Part shown: one piece after another, positions 34,951 through 44,184 of the stretch | Position numbering within the stretch: position 1 is the first letter of the stretch | Layout: each line of letters starts with the position of its first letter | Assembly: GCA_001587635.1 (NCBI GenBank) | Contig: LNJE01000004.1 | Span: 40,645 to 104,644, forward strand | Direction: 5' to 3' | Origin: Methanofastidiosum methylothiophilum | GTDB taxonomy: Archaea; Methanobacteriota_B; Thermococci; Methanofastidiosales; Methanofastidiosaceae | DNA: 64,000 bases | Notes under the pieces: model-generated | Database searches by the model: none | What the model was told of the DNA's origin: nothing | What the model saw: the letters and a program-made list of their open reading frames with translations, nothing else | Translations under genes and position numbers: made by a program

Positions 34951-35583
34951 TTAAGAAACTTTATTAGATTTTTTATCTTTGATCATTTTAAGCCTATATT
35001 TATTTTCTCGTTCTAGTTCTTCTAATCTAAAGTCAATAAATTTCTTTTGTGATTCTAATCTAGGTATAATCTTTGACTCTAGTGCATTAACTCTTCTTTT
35101 TGTAATTTCAATCTCATTTAATAGTTTTTTAAGAGTTGATTCTGCTTCAGCAGCTTTTATTATATATTTGAGAACTTTCTCATATTCTTCTACGGTTTCA
35201 TCAATCTTTGAAGAAGTAGATAAAATACTATATCCTCTTTCAGATATCCCTGTTCTAAATGACACGTTAGACACTTGGGGAACTTTAACGCCCATGATAT
35301 TTTTACTATCTAATTGAAATTTAGGATTACCTTTTTTTATTAACGCACATGAAGATACAGCTAGATTACCTTCAAAGGTAATTGTCATTCCAAGATATTT
35401 TTTTGCTACATCATAGCTCTCTTCAAGAGTTTCCTGGGCTTCTTTTGCATCTTTCACAAAATCAAAAAGATTAAATATTAAACCATCCCGTTTTTTCTTC
35501 AAAATACCATATCCTGCCTTAGAAAGTTTAATCTTTCTTCGAAGTTTTATTAACTCAGATCTAGTAGGCTTTATTTGGGGCAT
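34951..35583 (-). CDS. atpD: V/A-type ATP synthase subunit D
   Basis: It is the central rotor shaft. About 210 residues from the ATG at 35583 (MPQIKPTRSEL), preceded by AGGAGATTTAAGG. A longer start at 35610 also exists. Two long helices at the N- and C-termini, with TRSELIKLRRKIKLSKAGYGILKKKRD near the start, are typical. It overlaps the end of atpB by 23 bases. It is the last gene of the ATPase operon. Confidence 0.94.
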   Translation of the reverse strand: MPQIKPTRSELIKLRRKIKLSKAGYGILKKKRDGLIFNLFDFVKDAKEAQETLEESYDVAKKYLGMTITFEGNLAVSSCALIKKGNPKFQLDSKNIMGVKVPQVSNVSFRTGISERGYSILSTSSKIDETVEEYEKVLKYIIKAAEAESTLKKLLNEIEITKRRVNALESKIIPRLESQKKFIDFRLEELERENKYRLKMIKDKKSNKVS

Positions 35584-36952
35584 CCTTAAATCTCCTAATA
35601 TATTTTCCAATTAGTTCATCACTTATTCTAAGCAGTTTTTCCTCTGGAAGTTTGGATAATATTTCCCATCCGATATCTAATGTAGTTTGTATTCTTCTAT
35701 TTTCATTAGATTTTTGTGCTATAAATTTCTTTTCAAAATCGTCAGCAAAGTCCAAAAACAATTTATCTGATTTTGAGAGCGATTCTTTGCCCACAATTGA
35801 AACAATTCCCCTTAAATCTTTCCCTTCTGCATATGCAGCATATAGTTGATCTGACACAGATTTATGATCCTCTCTTGTCCTATCTTTTCCAATACCCTTA
35901 CCCATCAGTCTTGAGAGGGATGGGAGCACATCAATTGGAGGGTATATCCCTTTTCTTTGGAGGTCCCTAGACACAATAATTTGGCCTTCTGTGATATAAC
36001 CTGATAAATCTGGTATGGGATGAGTGATATCGTCACCAGGCATTGTTAGAATTGGAACTTGAGTAACTGAGCCACTTTTACCATCAATTCTACCTGCCCT
36101 TTCATAAATTGAAGCAAGATCTGTATACATATACCCTGGGTAGCCCCTCCTTCCTGGAACTTCTTCTCGTGCAGATCCTATCTCTCTCAAAGCTTCACAA
36201 TAATTTGTCATATCAGTCATTATTACTAATACGTGCATGCCATAATTAAACGCAAAAAATTCGGCTGTTGTTAGTGCAATTCTGGGCACAATTATTCTTT
36301 CAATTGATGGATCAGAAGCAAGATTTAAAAAAACTATGCCTTTTTCTAAAGCACCTGTTTTTTCGAAGTCACTGATAAAATACTTTGCTTCTTCTTCAGT
36401 TATTCCCATTGCAACAAAAATAACTGCAAAACTTTCTGTGCAATCCAAAACTGTAGCTTGTCTCGCTATCTGTAATGCAAGTTCATTATGAGGTAATCCT
36501 GAGCCAGAAAATATTGGTAATTTCTGCCCTCTTATTAGAGAATTCATTCCATCTATGGCAGAAACTCCAGTCTGAATGAATTCGTGTGGTGGGGCTCTTT
36601 TATAAGGATTAATTGGAAGTCCATTAATATCCAATCTAGCTTCAGGTATTACTTTTGGACCCCCATCTAGGGGATTCCCTGAGCCTGAAAATACTCTACC
36701 AAGCATATCATATGAAACAGAAAATTTTAACACATCACCATAAAATTTTACATATGTATTTTTATCTATATTTCTAGTTCCCTCAAAAATTTGAACAACA
36801 ACTTTATTTTCAGATGTTTCCAAGACTTGGCCTCTTTTACTACTCCCATCAGAAAGAGTAATTTTAACATATTCTCCATACCCTACATTTTTAGCGCGTT
36901 CCAAGAAAATTAAAGGTCCTTTTACAGAAGTAATTGTTTTATATTCTTTCAA
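35561..36952 (-). CDS. atpB: V/A-type ATP synthase subunit B
   Basis: It is the non-catalytic nucleotide-binding subunit of the A3B3 head. The 463 residues lack a P-loop and carry IFSGSGLPHNELA where catalytic subunits have it. DMTNYCEALREIGSAREEVPGRRGYPGYMYTDLA is highly conserved. The length matches other archaea. It starts four bases after atpA. Confidence 0.96.
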   Translation of the reverse strand: MKEYKTITSVKGPLIFLERAKNVGYGEYVKITLSDGSSKRGQVLETSENKVVVQIFEGTRNIDKNTYVKFYGDVLKFSVSYDMLGRVFSGSGNPLDGGPKVIPEARLDINGLPINPYKRAPPHEFIQTGVSAIDGMNSLIRGQKLPIFSGSGLPHNELALQIARQATVLDCTESFAVIFVAMGITEEEAKYFISDFEKTGALEKGIVFLNLASDPSIERIIVPRIALTTAEFFAFNYGMHVLVIMTDMTNYCEALREIGSAREEVPGRRGYPGYMYTDLASIYERAGRIDGKSGSVTQVPILTMPGDDITHPIPDLSGYITEGQIIVSRDLQRKGIYPPIDVLPSLSRLMGKGIGKDRTREDHKSVSDQLYAAYAEGKDLRGIVSIVGKESLSKSDKLFLDFADDFEKKFIAQKSNENRRIQTTLDIGWEILSKLPEEKLLRISDELIGKYIRRFKDAPNKAY

Positions 36953-36956
36953 AAAA

Positions 36957-38699
36957 TCACTGCTCCCCTAGAAGTGCTTTGAATTCTTTAGACATTGTTT
37001 CATTTATCAAACCTATTTTACTCTCAAAATCTTTTCTATATCGCACTTTAGATATTTCTGTTCTAGATTCAAGTTTTAGTAGTTTGTCAATTTCAACTCC
37101 ATTTTCAATTGCATTGTTACCTAACCGAGAAAATCTAATAATTGCATTTAAAAGTGAAAATTGTCTCTTTAAAGATTGAAATTCATCGACTTCATGATAA
37201 GAGTCTTGTTGTAAAAATATCTCTCGTAACATTCTAGCGACATCTAATAAGAACTGTTGGTCTGGGGGGAGTGCATCTGCACCTACTAGCTGCACAATTT
37301 CTTGTAATTCGGCTTCTTTTTGTAATATTCTCATTGCTTCCGCTCTTGTTCTATCCCAATCTATAGAAATTTTACTTTCAAACCATTCTTTTAGAGAGTC
37401 ATAGTAAAGTGAATAGGAGTCAAGCCAATTTATTGAGGGAAAATGTCTTTTTTGAGAAAGATTTGAGTCTAAGGCCCAAAATGTTTTAGTAATCCTAAGC
37501 GTATTTTGAACTACTGGTTCTGAGAAATCTCCTCCTGGAGGGGAAACTGCACCTATGACGGTTACTGACCCTATCTTTCCTCCCAATGTGACAACTATAC
37601 CTGCCCTCTCATAGAAACTAGATAGTCTTGAAGATAAATATGCAGGGTAACCTTCTTCACCTGGCATCTCCTCCAATCTTGAAGAAATTTCTCTCATAGC
37701 TTCTGCCCACCTAGATGTTGAGTCTGCCATAAGTGCAACATCATATCCCATATCCCGATAATATTCGGCAATTGTAATTCCTGTATAAATTGAAGCTTCT
37801 CTTGCTGCAACTGGCATATTTGAAGTATTAGCAATGAGGACAGTTCTATCCATAAGAGGTCCACCTGTTACAGGATCTACTAATTTAGGAAACTCTGTGA
37901 GAACATCAATCATTTCGTTTCCCCTTTCTCCACACCCAATATAAACAACTACCTTGGTATCGCTCCATTTGGCTAATTGTTGTTGTGTTACTGTTTTACC
38001 GCTACCAAATGGTCCTGGAATCGCTGCTGTTCCGCCTTTTGCTAGAGGAAAAAAAACATCTATAATTCTCTTACCCGTAACTAAAGGAGCATTTGGAATC
38101 ATTTTATCTTTGAAAGGTCTTGGAACTTTAACGGGCCATCTTTGATACATCTTAATTACTGCACCGTTATCTAGCTTACATAATATATCTTCAACAGTAT
38201 ATTCTCCTTGTCCAACTATATCAATAATTTCCCCTTGAATATTCGGAGGCGACATTATGAAATGTTTTGTATGTTCATTTTCATTTACATACCCCACTAT
38301 TTCACCAAAATTAATTTTGTTTCCTTTTTTCTTCAGTGGAAAGAATTCCCATTTCTTTTTTCTGTCAATTCCTGGGGCTTCAGCTCCTCTTTTAATATAT
38401 TCCCCCATTTGTTCAAAAAGTTTAGGTAGTGGTCTTTGAACTCCATCATATATCGAACCGAGTAATCCTGGCCCTAAATCTATAGATAATGGCATACCCG
38501 TTGTAGTTACCTCGTCCCCAGGTTTTAATAATGAAGTATCCTCATATACTTGAATAATTGTTTTATCATGATCAATTTCTATTACTTCTCCAAATAATCC
38601 TTCGTTGCCTACTCGAACTAGTTCATTCATCTTAGCATCAATATTTGTTGCTGCGATTACTGGTCCAGAGACCCTATAAATTATGCCTTTGTTTTCCAA
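36957..38699 (-). CDS. atpA: V/A-type ATP synthase catalytic subunit A
   Basis: It is the catalytic subunit that makes or hydrolyses ATP. About 580 residues. The P-loop is GPFGSGKT, and the conserved MADSTSRWAEAMREISSRLEEMPGEEGYPAYL follows. I prefer the TTG at 38699 (LENKGIIYRVSGPV), which lies one base after the atpF stop. An upstream ATG at 38726 overlaps atpF. The protein has the A-type non-homologous insertion region. No intein interrupts the P-loop region. Confidence 0.95.
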   Translation of the reverse strand: MENKGIIYRVSGPVIAATNIDAKMNELVRVGNEGLFGEVIEIDHDKTIIQVYEDTSLLKPGDEVTTTGMPLSIDLGPGLLGSIYDGVQRPLPKLFEQMGEYIKRGAEAPGIDRKKKWEFFPLKKKGNKINFGEIVGYVNENEHTKHFIMSPPNIQGEIIDIVGQGEYTVEDILCKLDNGAVIKMYQRWPVKVPRPFKDKMIPNAPLVTGKRIIDVFFPLAKGGTAAIPGPFGSGKTVTQQQLAKWSDTKVVVYIGCGERGNEMIDVLTEFPKLVDPVTGGPLMDRTVLIANTSNMPVAAREASIYTGITIAEYYRDMGYDVALMADSTSRWAEAMREISSRLEEMPGEEGYPAYLSSRLSSFYERAGIVVTLGGKIGSVTVIGAVSPPGGDFSEPVVQNTLRITKTFWALDSNLSQKRHFPSINWLDSYSLYYDSLKEWFESKISIDWDRTRAEAMRILQKEAELQEIVQLVGADALPPDQQFLLDVARMLREIFLQQDSYHEVDEFQSLKRQFSLLNAIIRFSRLGNNAIENGVEIDKLLKLESRTEISKVRYRKDFESKIGLINETMSKEFKALLGEQ

Positions 38700-38700
38700 A

Positions 38701-39003
38701 TTAATTACCCCATAGGTCAACTCCAATTACATGTTTAATTTTGTCTCTTAAAATATCACTCAATTTTAATCCTAAAACAATCACTGTTGGTTTCACAGAT
38801 GTATCAACTCTTAATTTAGCTTTATTTGAAAGAGTATTGTAATATTCGGGTTGAATTATTATTATTCCTACTTCTTTATCTTTGAACATATCACTAAGAT
38901 ATTCTTCAAATTGGTGATCATTAATAATTTTTTTATTTTTTTTAATTCCTAATAATTTGAATCCCATGACAAATTCTTCGTCTCCAATTACTCCAAATTC
39001 CAT
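38701..39003 (-). CDS. atpF: V/A-type ATP synthase subunit F
   Basis: It is a small regulatory rotor subunit. The 100 residues have the Rossmann-like start FGVIGDEEFVMGFKLLG and strand VGIIIIQPEYYN. It overlaps the atpC stop by one base. Confidence 0.92.
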   Translation of the reverse strand: MEFGVIGDEEFVMGFKLLGIKKNKKIINDHQFEEYLSDMFKDKEVGIIIIQPEYYNTLSNKAKLRVDTSVKPTVIVLGLKLSDILRDKIKHVIGVDLWGN

Positions 39004-40040
39004 TAAACCACCAAACTATCTTCAATTATATTTTTTTCTAGATTAGAAGTTTTACCCCTGGATATTTTTCGTAGATTTTCAACTTCTATTTTTTTGGAGA
39101 GGATATAGTGTAGAATCGGCATTATGTTGAAAGGATCGCCAATAAAGTGTTCTTTTGCACATTTCATTAGATATTTTTCTAAATATTCCTCTAAATAAAA
39201 CAAAGTAGTTTCATGCCAATGTTTTTCTATTATTGGGCCATACGGAGTTTTTTTCATTTCCTTTAAAAAGTCTGCATCAGTTAATCTTAGAAGAGAAGGT
39301 ATCTCATCAATAGAAAAAAATAGGCCCCCCTCTATCATATTTTTTTGTTCTTCTTCAATTCCAAATCCATATCTTCTCATTCTTAAGATATTTTTTATGT
39401 TTGTAATATCAATTTCAGTTCTTACAAATTCAATAAAAATAGATTTTTTTTCATTATTAAACTTTTCAAGAATATTTTTGTAATAAGTTTTGAAGAGTTC
39501 TGACTCCAAATCAGCTATTTCATCATTTTCATCCATAAATTCATATTTTTCTATTTTTTTTAATTTTTTGATTATCTCACTATATGTAGGTATTTTAACA
39601 AGGGATTGAATAAAACTAAAGGATAATTCTCCTATTGGAATAAGTGTTTTTTCAATTTCATATTCAGGGGAGTTAGAATACTTGCCTCTCAAAATAGATA
39701 TGATGTTGTGAATATCCCATCTACTAAATATTGCAAAAGCATACTTTGAAGCTTTTTTACCGCTTATTTTAATTAATTTATTGTAAGTATTTCCTAAATT
39801 AAAATTAATCGAATGTTCTATTAATTCTATACCCTTATAGTTTCTTGATAAAAATTCAATTTCATATTTGTAGTTTCCTTCTCCTAAAAATCTGGCTATC
39901 TGCGAAACTTCCATATTTAAGAGTTTGAGATAGGTATCTTTTTTATATAACTTGCTTTCCATAGCCCTTACTCTAGTATTAAGATAGCTATAATTTGTTT
40001 CTTCAAAATAGTGATTAGAGAAGGCTGCATTTGAATCCAT
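39003..40040 (-). CDS. atpC: V/A-type ATP synthase subunit C
   Basis: It connects the rotor ring to the central shaft. The 345 residues have the NTRVRAMESKLY start typical of archaeal C/d subunits, and the repeated TDITNIKNILRMRRYGF and AKEHFIGDPFNIMPILHYILSKKIEVENLRKI segments. The ATG at 40040 overlaps atpE by 26 bases. Confidence 0.93.
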   Translation of the reverse strand: MDSNAAFSNHYFEETNYSYLNTRVRAMESKLYKKDTYLKLLNMEVSQIARFLGEGNYKYEIEFLSRNYKGIELIEHSINFNLGNTYNKLIKISGKKASKYAFAIFSRWDIHNIISILRGKYSNSPEYEIEKTLIPIGELSFSFIQSLVKIPTYSEIIKKLKKIEKYEFMDENDEIADLESELFKTYYKNILEKFNNEKKSIFIEFVRTEIDITNIKNILRMRRYGFGIEEEQKNMIEGGLFFSIDEIPSLLRLTDADFLKEMKKTPYGPIIEKHWHETTLFYLEEYLEKYLMKCAKEHFIGDPFNIMPILHYILSKKIEVENLRKISRGKTSNLEKNIIEDSLVV

Positions 40041-40593
40041 ATTCTACCTCGCTAAAGGAAATATCTCTAATTTCTTTTAGATTGTTTTCAAATACATAGC
40101 TGAGTATTGTTTCAAAGGTAAAGTCTTCTTTAATTTTTCCTGCAGCGTCTTCAGTTAAAATCCCGCTTATGATATTAACGTTGCCTTTGTATCTTTCCCC
40201 TACTTGCTTCCGAATATAGTTTTCATCTTTTTTATTTGAAAAGATATACTCAAGCTCTACTGAAGAAAGTAATTTCTTTAAGATAGTCTCTCTTTGATTT
40301 GGATCAATATTACCAAGTCTATTTTTAGCTGCCAGGAATATTTCCTCAAGTACATCATATTCCATTTTCAGTCTCTTTCTTTTAATTTCAAGATTAGTCT
40401 TAGAAACTTCAATTTTAGCAAGTAAAGAAATTTTTTCTTTTAGTGCTTCCTGTTTCTTTAATTTTAGATTATTTATGGCAATATCCATTTCTTTTAATTT
40501 ATTTGTTTTTTTTTCTTCTACTTCTTTATCGTAGTCTTTAGCTATTTTTTTGGCATCATAAATTACCTTTTTTGTTACTGTGCTTATGTCCAT
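40015..40593 (-). CDS. atpE: V/A-type ATP synthase subunit E
   Basis: It is a peripheral stalk subunit. The 192 residues have a long Lys/Glu-rich N-terminal helix (about 10-90) and a compact C-terminal domain with EDAAGKIKEDFTFETILSYVFENN. The order after atpK fits the canonical operon. The start has a GGAGGATT site upstream. Confidence 0.92.
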   Translation of the reverse strand: MDISTVTKKVIYDAKKIAKDYDKEVEEKKTNKLKEMDIAINNLKLKKQEALKEKISLLAKIEVSKTNLEIKRKRLKMEYDVLEEIFLAAKNRLGNIDPNQRETILKKLLSSVELEYIFSNKKDENYIRKQVGERYKGNVNIISGILTEDAAGKIKEDFTFETILSYVFENNLKEIRDISFSEVEYGFKCSLL

Positions 40594-40602
40594 TTAATCC
40601 TC

Positions 40603-40845
40603 CTAAAGAAGTTGCGGTAGTACCACAAAAAGAAGAACTAATGATACAGTAAGCCCGAAAATTACTATTGTTTCTGGAATTACAGTAAGAACTAGTCCCT
40701 TACTGAAAAGCTCTTCTTTTTCAGTAATTGCTCCTATAGCAGCAGATCCTATGTGCTTCTCTGCCCATGCAGCTGCAAATCCTGTTGCTATAACTGAAAT
40801 GACCGAGCTCAATACAACTATCGCTATTGTTAACTGTTCCATCAT
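40603..40845 (-). CDS. atpK: V/A-type ATP synthase proteolipid ring subunit K (c)
   Basis: It forms the ion-translocating ring. The 80 residues form two membrane helices (about 5-27 and 49-79) joined by a short polar loop, AEKHIGSAAIGAITEKEELF. The second helix carries the ion-binding Glu58 in VIPETIVIFGL. The 80-residue size is the ordinary two-helix form, not a fused hairpin. The carried ion cannot be decided safely from these residues. A strong GAGGTGAT site precedes the start. Confidence 0.94.
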   Translation of the reverse strand: MMEQLTIAIVVLSSVISVIATGFAAAWAEKHIGSAAIGAITEKEELFSKGLVLTVIPETIVIFGLTVSLVLLFVVLPQLL

Positions 40846-40859
40846 ATCACCTCATTTTA

Positions 40860-42494
40860 TTATGTCCCAAATGGTTTATACTTTATGCCCCCACCTTCAT
40901 AGAATTTTGTGAAAAATTCAACATAATGCAATCTCAAAGCATGTATAAAGCTAGCAAGGATTCCAAGCAATATATTTCCGGTATGCCCCCCTATTAATAC
41001 AATATAACCTAGTAATATAAAAACACCACCTTTAGGAAAAATTACTCTCGTAACAATACTGTTTATTACAATGGCTATTCCTACTGAAGAAAGACCAATA
41101 GCCATTAGTCTTAAATAAGATAATATATTGCTCATTAAACTAAATATATGTATTAATCCTATAAATCCTTCTCCTATGATTAATAGGATTATTGAAGTTA
41201 AAAGAAGACTACTTCCAATATAAAATAATGGTCCAGAAGCATAAATATTAATTGCAAAAAGAATTATTGAAAATATAAACATAATCCATGAACCTTTTTC
41301 TAGTATAGCTTTTTTTAGATTATGGTTATGGTAAAGGTTAATAAATCCAAATGAGAGGCCTAAAAGAATGTGGAAAATACCAATAGATATTGAAAGAATC
41401 ATTATTGACATAAAATTTATAATTCTATTTAAAATGGGCATTTGAAGGCCAAAAATTTTTTCAATACCTAAAAAATGGAAGATTCCAAATCCAAAAAATT
41501 CCCCATAAATAATTCCAAATATGATTGTGTATAAGCTTGAATACTCTAAGATGCCAAGAATCATTTTCCAACCTTCAGTTTTAAATTTAGTTTTCATAAA
41601 TAGAGAAGTAAAAAATATTACCAACCCATACCCAATATCCCCTAACATTATTCCATAAAATAGAGGAAAAGTTATAAAAATTGCAAACGTAGGATCAATC
41701 TCTTTAGTTTTAGGATATTCAAATAATTCAATCAATAGTTCGAATGGTTTGACTGGAATTGGATGTTTGAATTCAATAGGCACTTCTTCACTATCGCTAA
41801 ATTTAACTTTATCAATTGTAACCCTATCATTAAATTTTTTCTTAAGAATATCCTTTATATCTTGATATTTATTTTCAGGTATCCAACCTTCAACAATGAA
41901 AGTATTCTTAGTAGTTGTAAATCTTAATGGCGCTTCCATTTTTTCTATTTCATTTGATAAAAAATCTTCATATTGTAAGAGATTAACATATTCCTGTGTT
42001 ACTATGGCGTCCATCTGATTTTTTAATTCAATTTTATATGCTTCAAGCTTTGGTTTAGAAGAAATAAGATTATCAATTGAAGATATTAATTTTTTTTCTA
42101 TACCTATATCTTTTAATTCCCCAATTGATTTAATGTTTTCAATTTCTTTAATTATTGAGCCTATTTTATCAATTTTTTCTGAGTATTCTTTAATAATATT
42201 TTCAGTTTCAAAAATTTCTTTTTCAAGATCTCTTGAAACTTCACTCTTAATATATGTTGTTTTAATATTCATTGATTTATTATCAAACTTATGTAACAAA
42301 GATCTAATTGAAAGTAGTAACTCAGAAAAAATTGTAACTTCGCCTAAGGATTTTCCAACTTCAAATGTTTTATCTTGTTCTTTAAAATCTATAATGTGGA
42401 TTATCTTTAACGAATGAAGGATATCAATAATTTCCTTCATAGTATCTTTAGTTCCGACTAAAACTATTTTAGCCATTCTTACGTTAGAGTTCAT
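40860..42494 (-). CDS. atpI: V/A-type ATP synthase subunit I (a)
   Basis: It is the stator membrane subunit providing ion half-channels. The 544 residues have a soluble N-terminal half with coiled-coil arms (about 70-180). About seven membrane helices follow from residue 260 on. GIMLGDIGYGLVIF and SYLRLMAIGLSSVGIAIVIN carry the conserved Arg that faces the ring. The length is somewhat shorter than many archaeal homologues (650 or so), mainly in the N-terminal arm. Confidence 0.93.
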   Translation of the reverse strand: MNSNVRMAKIVLVGTKDTMKEIIDILHSLKIIHIIDFKEQDKTFEVGKSLGEVTIFSELLLSIRSLLHKFDNKSMNIKTTYIKSEVSRDLEKEIFETENIIKEYSEKIDKIGSIIKEIENIKSIGELKDIGIEKKLISSIDNLISSKPKLEAYKIELKNQMDAIVTQEYVNLLQYEDFLSNEIEKMEAPLRFTTTKNTFIVEGWIPENKYQDIKDILKKKFNDRVTIDKVKFSDSEEVPIEFKHPIPVKPFELLIELFEYPKTKEIDPTFAIFITFPLFYGIMLGDIGYGLVIFFTSLFMKTKFKTEGWKMILGILEYSSLYTIIFGIIYGEFFGFGIFHFLGIEKIFGLQMPILNRIINFMSIMILSISIGIFHILLGLSFGFINLYHNHNLKKAILEKGSWIMFIFSIILFAINIYASGPLFYIGSSLLLTSIILLIIGEGFIGLIHIFSLMSNILSYLRLMAIGLSSVGIAIVINSIVTRVIFPKGGVFILLGYIVLIGGHTGNILLGILASFIHALRLHYVEFFTKFYEGGGIKYKPFGT

Positions 42495-42813
42495 CGATGT
42501 ACCTCATGAATTTAATAAGAATAGATTCAACTGCTTTATCTTTTTTTCCTAAGGCCTGATCTCTAACTTTTTCAATCTCCCGCACACCTTCAGAGATTGC
42601 CCTTTGTTTTTCCATATAGATTTTATCGATTTCTAACTTTTGTTGTTTATCAATATCTAAATCAAGATCTCTTTTTCTACTTTCAAATATTTTTTCCATC
42701 TCTAAATCTAATTCAGCTAAGCGTATTTTACGATTCTCTTCAGCTTCAGCTATAATTCTTTTTGCGGCATCTTCTGCCTTTTTTATTTCTAATAGTATCT
42801 CTGATTTTTCCAT
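42484..42813 (-). CDS. atpH: V/A-type ATP synthase subunit H
   Basis: It is the second peripheral-stalk subunit, a single long helix. The 109 residues are almost all charged, with KKAEDAAKRIIAEAEENRKIRLAELDLEMEK forming the right-handed coiled coil. It is the first gene of the operon. No clear Shine-Dalgarno precedes the ATG. A TATA-like AAATATATAAATG lies about 42 bases upstream at roughly 42852-42864. Confidence 0.9.
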   Translation of the reverse strand: MEKSEILLEIKKAEDAAKRIIAEAEENRKIRLAELDLEMEKIFESRKRDLDLDIDKQQKLEIDKIYMEKQRAISEGVREIEKVRDQALGKKDKAVESILIKFMRYIDEL

Positions 42814-42934
42814 AAAAATGCAGCCAATTATCGACTTAGTAAAGAAAAAATCATTTATATATTTTTTGTAATTATTGGATTTTATACCTAAAATAATTAT
42901 TGATTATAGATTTAATAATAATCGTGATACCTGA

Positions 42935-43495
42935 CTATACTAAACCCTCATCAATTAAAGATTTTTTAACTCGCTCTATTGCCCTAATAACATCTTCTTC
43001 GGATTTGGCTCCAGTGCACACAACTTTACCGCTTCCAAATAGAAGCAATACTACTTTTGGTTCTTTTAATCTATAGATTAAACCTGGGAATTGTTCAGGT
43101 TCGTATTCACAATTTGGAAGAGTCAGGATAATATCATCAAGATTTAATTTCATTTCTAAGTCGCCAGATGCAACGATATTTTGTACTACGATATCTGGTT
43201 CTTTCTCCATTGGAGTGCCGTAATCTTTCAAAATTTCAATTATTTTAAATATGGCCTTTCTAGATTCTTCGGGGGATTTAGCTCCAGTGCACACAAGTTT
43301 ACCGCTTCCAAAAACTAATGTGGCTGTCTTTGGTTCATCAAGCCTTATTACCATTCCTGGGAACTGTTCTGGTTCATACTCAATGTTATCTAAAGAGCTA
43401 GCAGCTTTAACAAGGTCAACTCTATTAAATAGATTAGCAGAAGTAACAACATTTTGAACCGTCATTTTATATTTACCTAATTTAGATTCGGACAA
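42935..43495 (-). CDS. tbp: TATA-box binding protein
   Basis: It is the archaeal basal factor that binds TATA boxes. The 186 residues contain the two direct repeats of the saddle fold, each with EPEQFPGxxxRLxEPK and LxFGSGKxVCTGAKS (first near 38-75, second near 130-166). The start is TTG at 43495 with a CGGAGGT ribosome-binding site. The upstream region holds TTTATAAAT elements, so autoregulation is possible. Confidence 0.96.
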   Translation of the reverse strand: MSESKLGKYKMTVQNVVTSANLFNRVDLVKAASSLDNIEYEPEQFPGMVIRLDEPKTATLVFGSGKLVCTGAKSPEESRKAIFKIIEILKDYGTPMEKEPDIVVQNIVASGDLEMKLNLDDIILTLPNCEYEPEQFPGLIYRLKEPKVVLLLFGSGKVVCTGAKSEEDVIRAIERVKKSLIDEGLV

Positions 43496-43612
43496 AGGAT
43501 ACCTCCGATATTATTATATAACTTATAAGGAGTAATTTATAAATGTATTTATAAAAGTTATGTAATATGACATTTTCCTCAAAATTGAAGAAATAATTTG
43601 AAAAAATAAAAG

Positions 43613-44137
43613 TCAAGTATTAAAATTGAAATATTTTTTTACTTTTTTTTCAACTAGAAATACCATAATAACTTTTACGATATCACCAGGTATAAATGGA
43701 ACTCCCCCTACTAAGATAGCTTTACTTATTGTCATGTTTGTAATAAATGAAAGCCATAGTACTCCAATTATATATATTGGGGCTATCGAAAATAATAAAC
43801 TAGAAAAACGGAATTTATTATTGCTAAATTTTTCGTAAAAAAATCCAGCCATATACGCCCCAAATACAAAACCAATAAGGAATCCTCCAGTTGGGCCCAA
43901 TATTATTCCAACTCCGCCGGTAAAATTATGAAAAATTGGAGCCCCTATTGCACCAATTCCAATATATACTATTTGGCTTAAAGCACCCAATCTTTTACCT
44001 AAAATTATACCTGAAAGCAATACAAAAAATACTTGAAACGTCAATGGAACAGGGTAAAATGGAATTGAGATGAAGCCTCCAACGGCAGTAAGCGCTGCAA
44101 ATAATGCAACAAAAGAAATTTCTTTAGATTTTTTCAT
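43613..44137 (-). CDS. bioY: Biotin transporter BioY
   Basis: It is the substrate-binding membrane subunit of an ECF-type biotin importer. The 174 residues form six helices with the family motifs FYPVPLTFQVFFVLLSG (about 27-43) and GPTGGFLIGFVFGAYMAG. No EcfA or EcfT gene is adjacent, so it either works alone or shares components. A BirA-type operator lies directly upstream. Confidence 0.92.
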   Translation of the reverse strand: MKKSKEISFVALFAALTAVGGFISIPFYPVPLTFQVFFVLLSGIILGKRLGALSQIVYIGIGAIGAPIFHNFTGGVGIILGPTGGFLIGFVFGAYMAGFFYEKFSNNKFRFSSLLFSIAPIYIIGVLWLSFITNMTISKAILVGGVPFIPGDIVKVIMVFLVEKKVKKYFNFNT

Positions 44138-44147
44138 TGATTCACCT

Positions 44148-44180
44148 ATTGTAAACTTATTAATTGTTCAAGTTTACAAT
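44148..44180 (-). promoter_or_regulatory. BirA-type biotin operator upstream of bioY
   Basis: TTGTAAAC-N15-GTTTACAA matches the known BirA box (TTGT-AAC-N14-16-GTTTACAA type). The perfect arms extend to 11 bases each (44148-44158 and 44170-44180). It sits between a TATA-like TTTTTAAATAG (about 44181-44191) and the GGTGAATC ribosome-binding site, where bound BirA would block transcription when biotin is plentiful. Confidence 0.8.
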
Positions 44181-44184
44181 CTAT

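Noticed and set aside
34979..35317. 112-codon plus-strand ORF opposite atpD
   Set aside because: It is antisense to a well-supported ATPase gene, low in complexity and lacks initiation signals.
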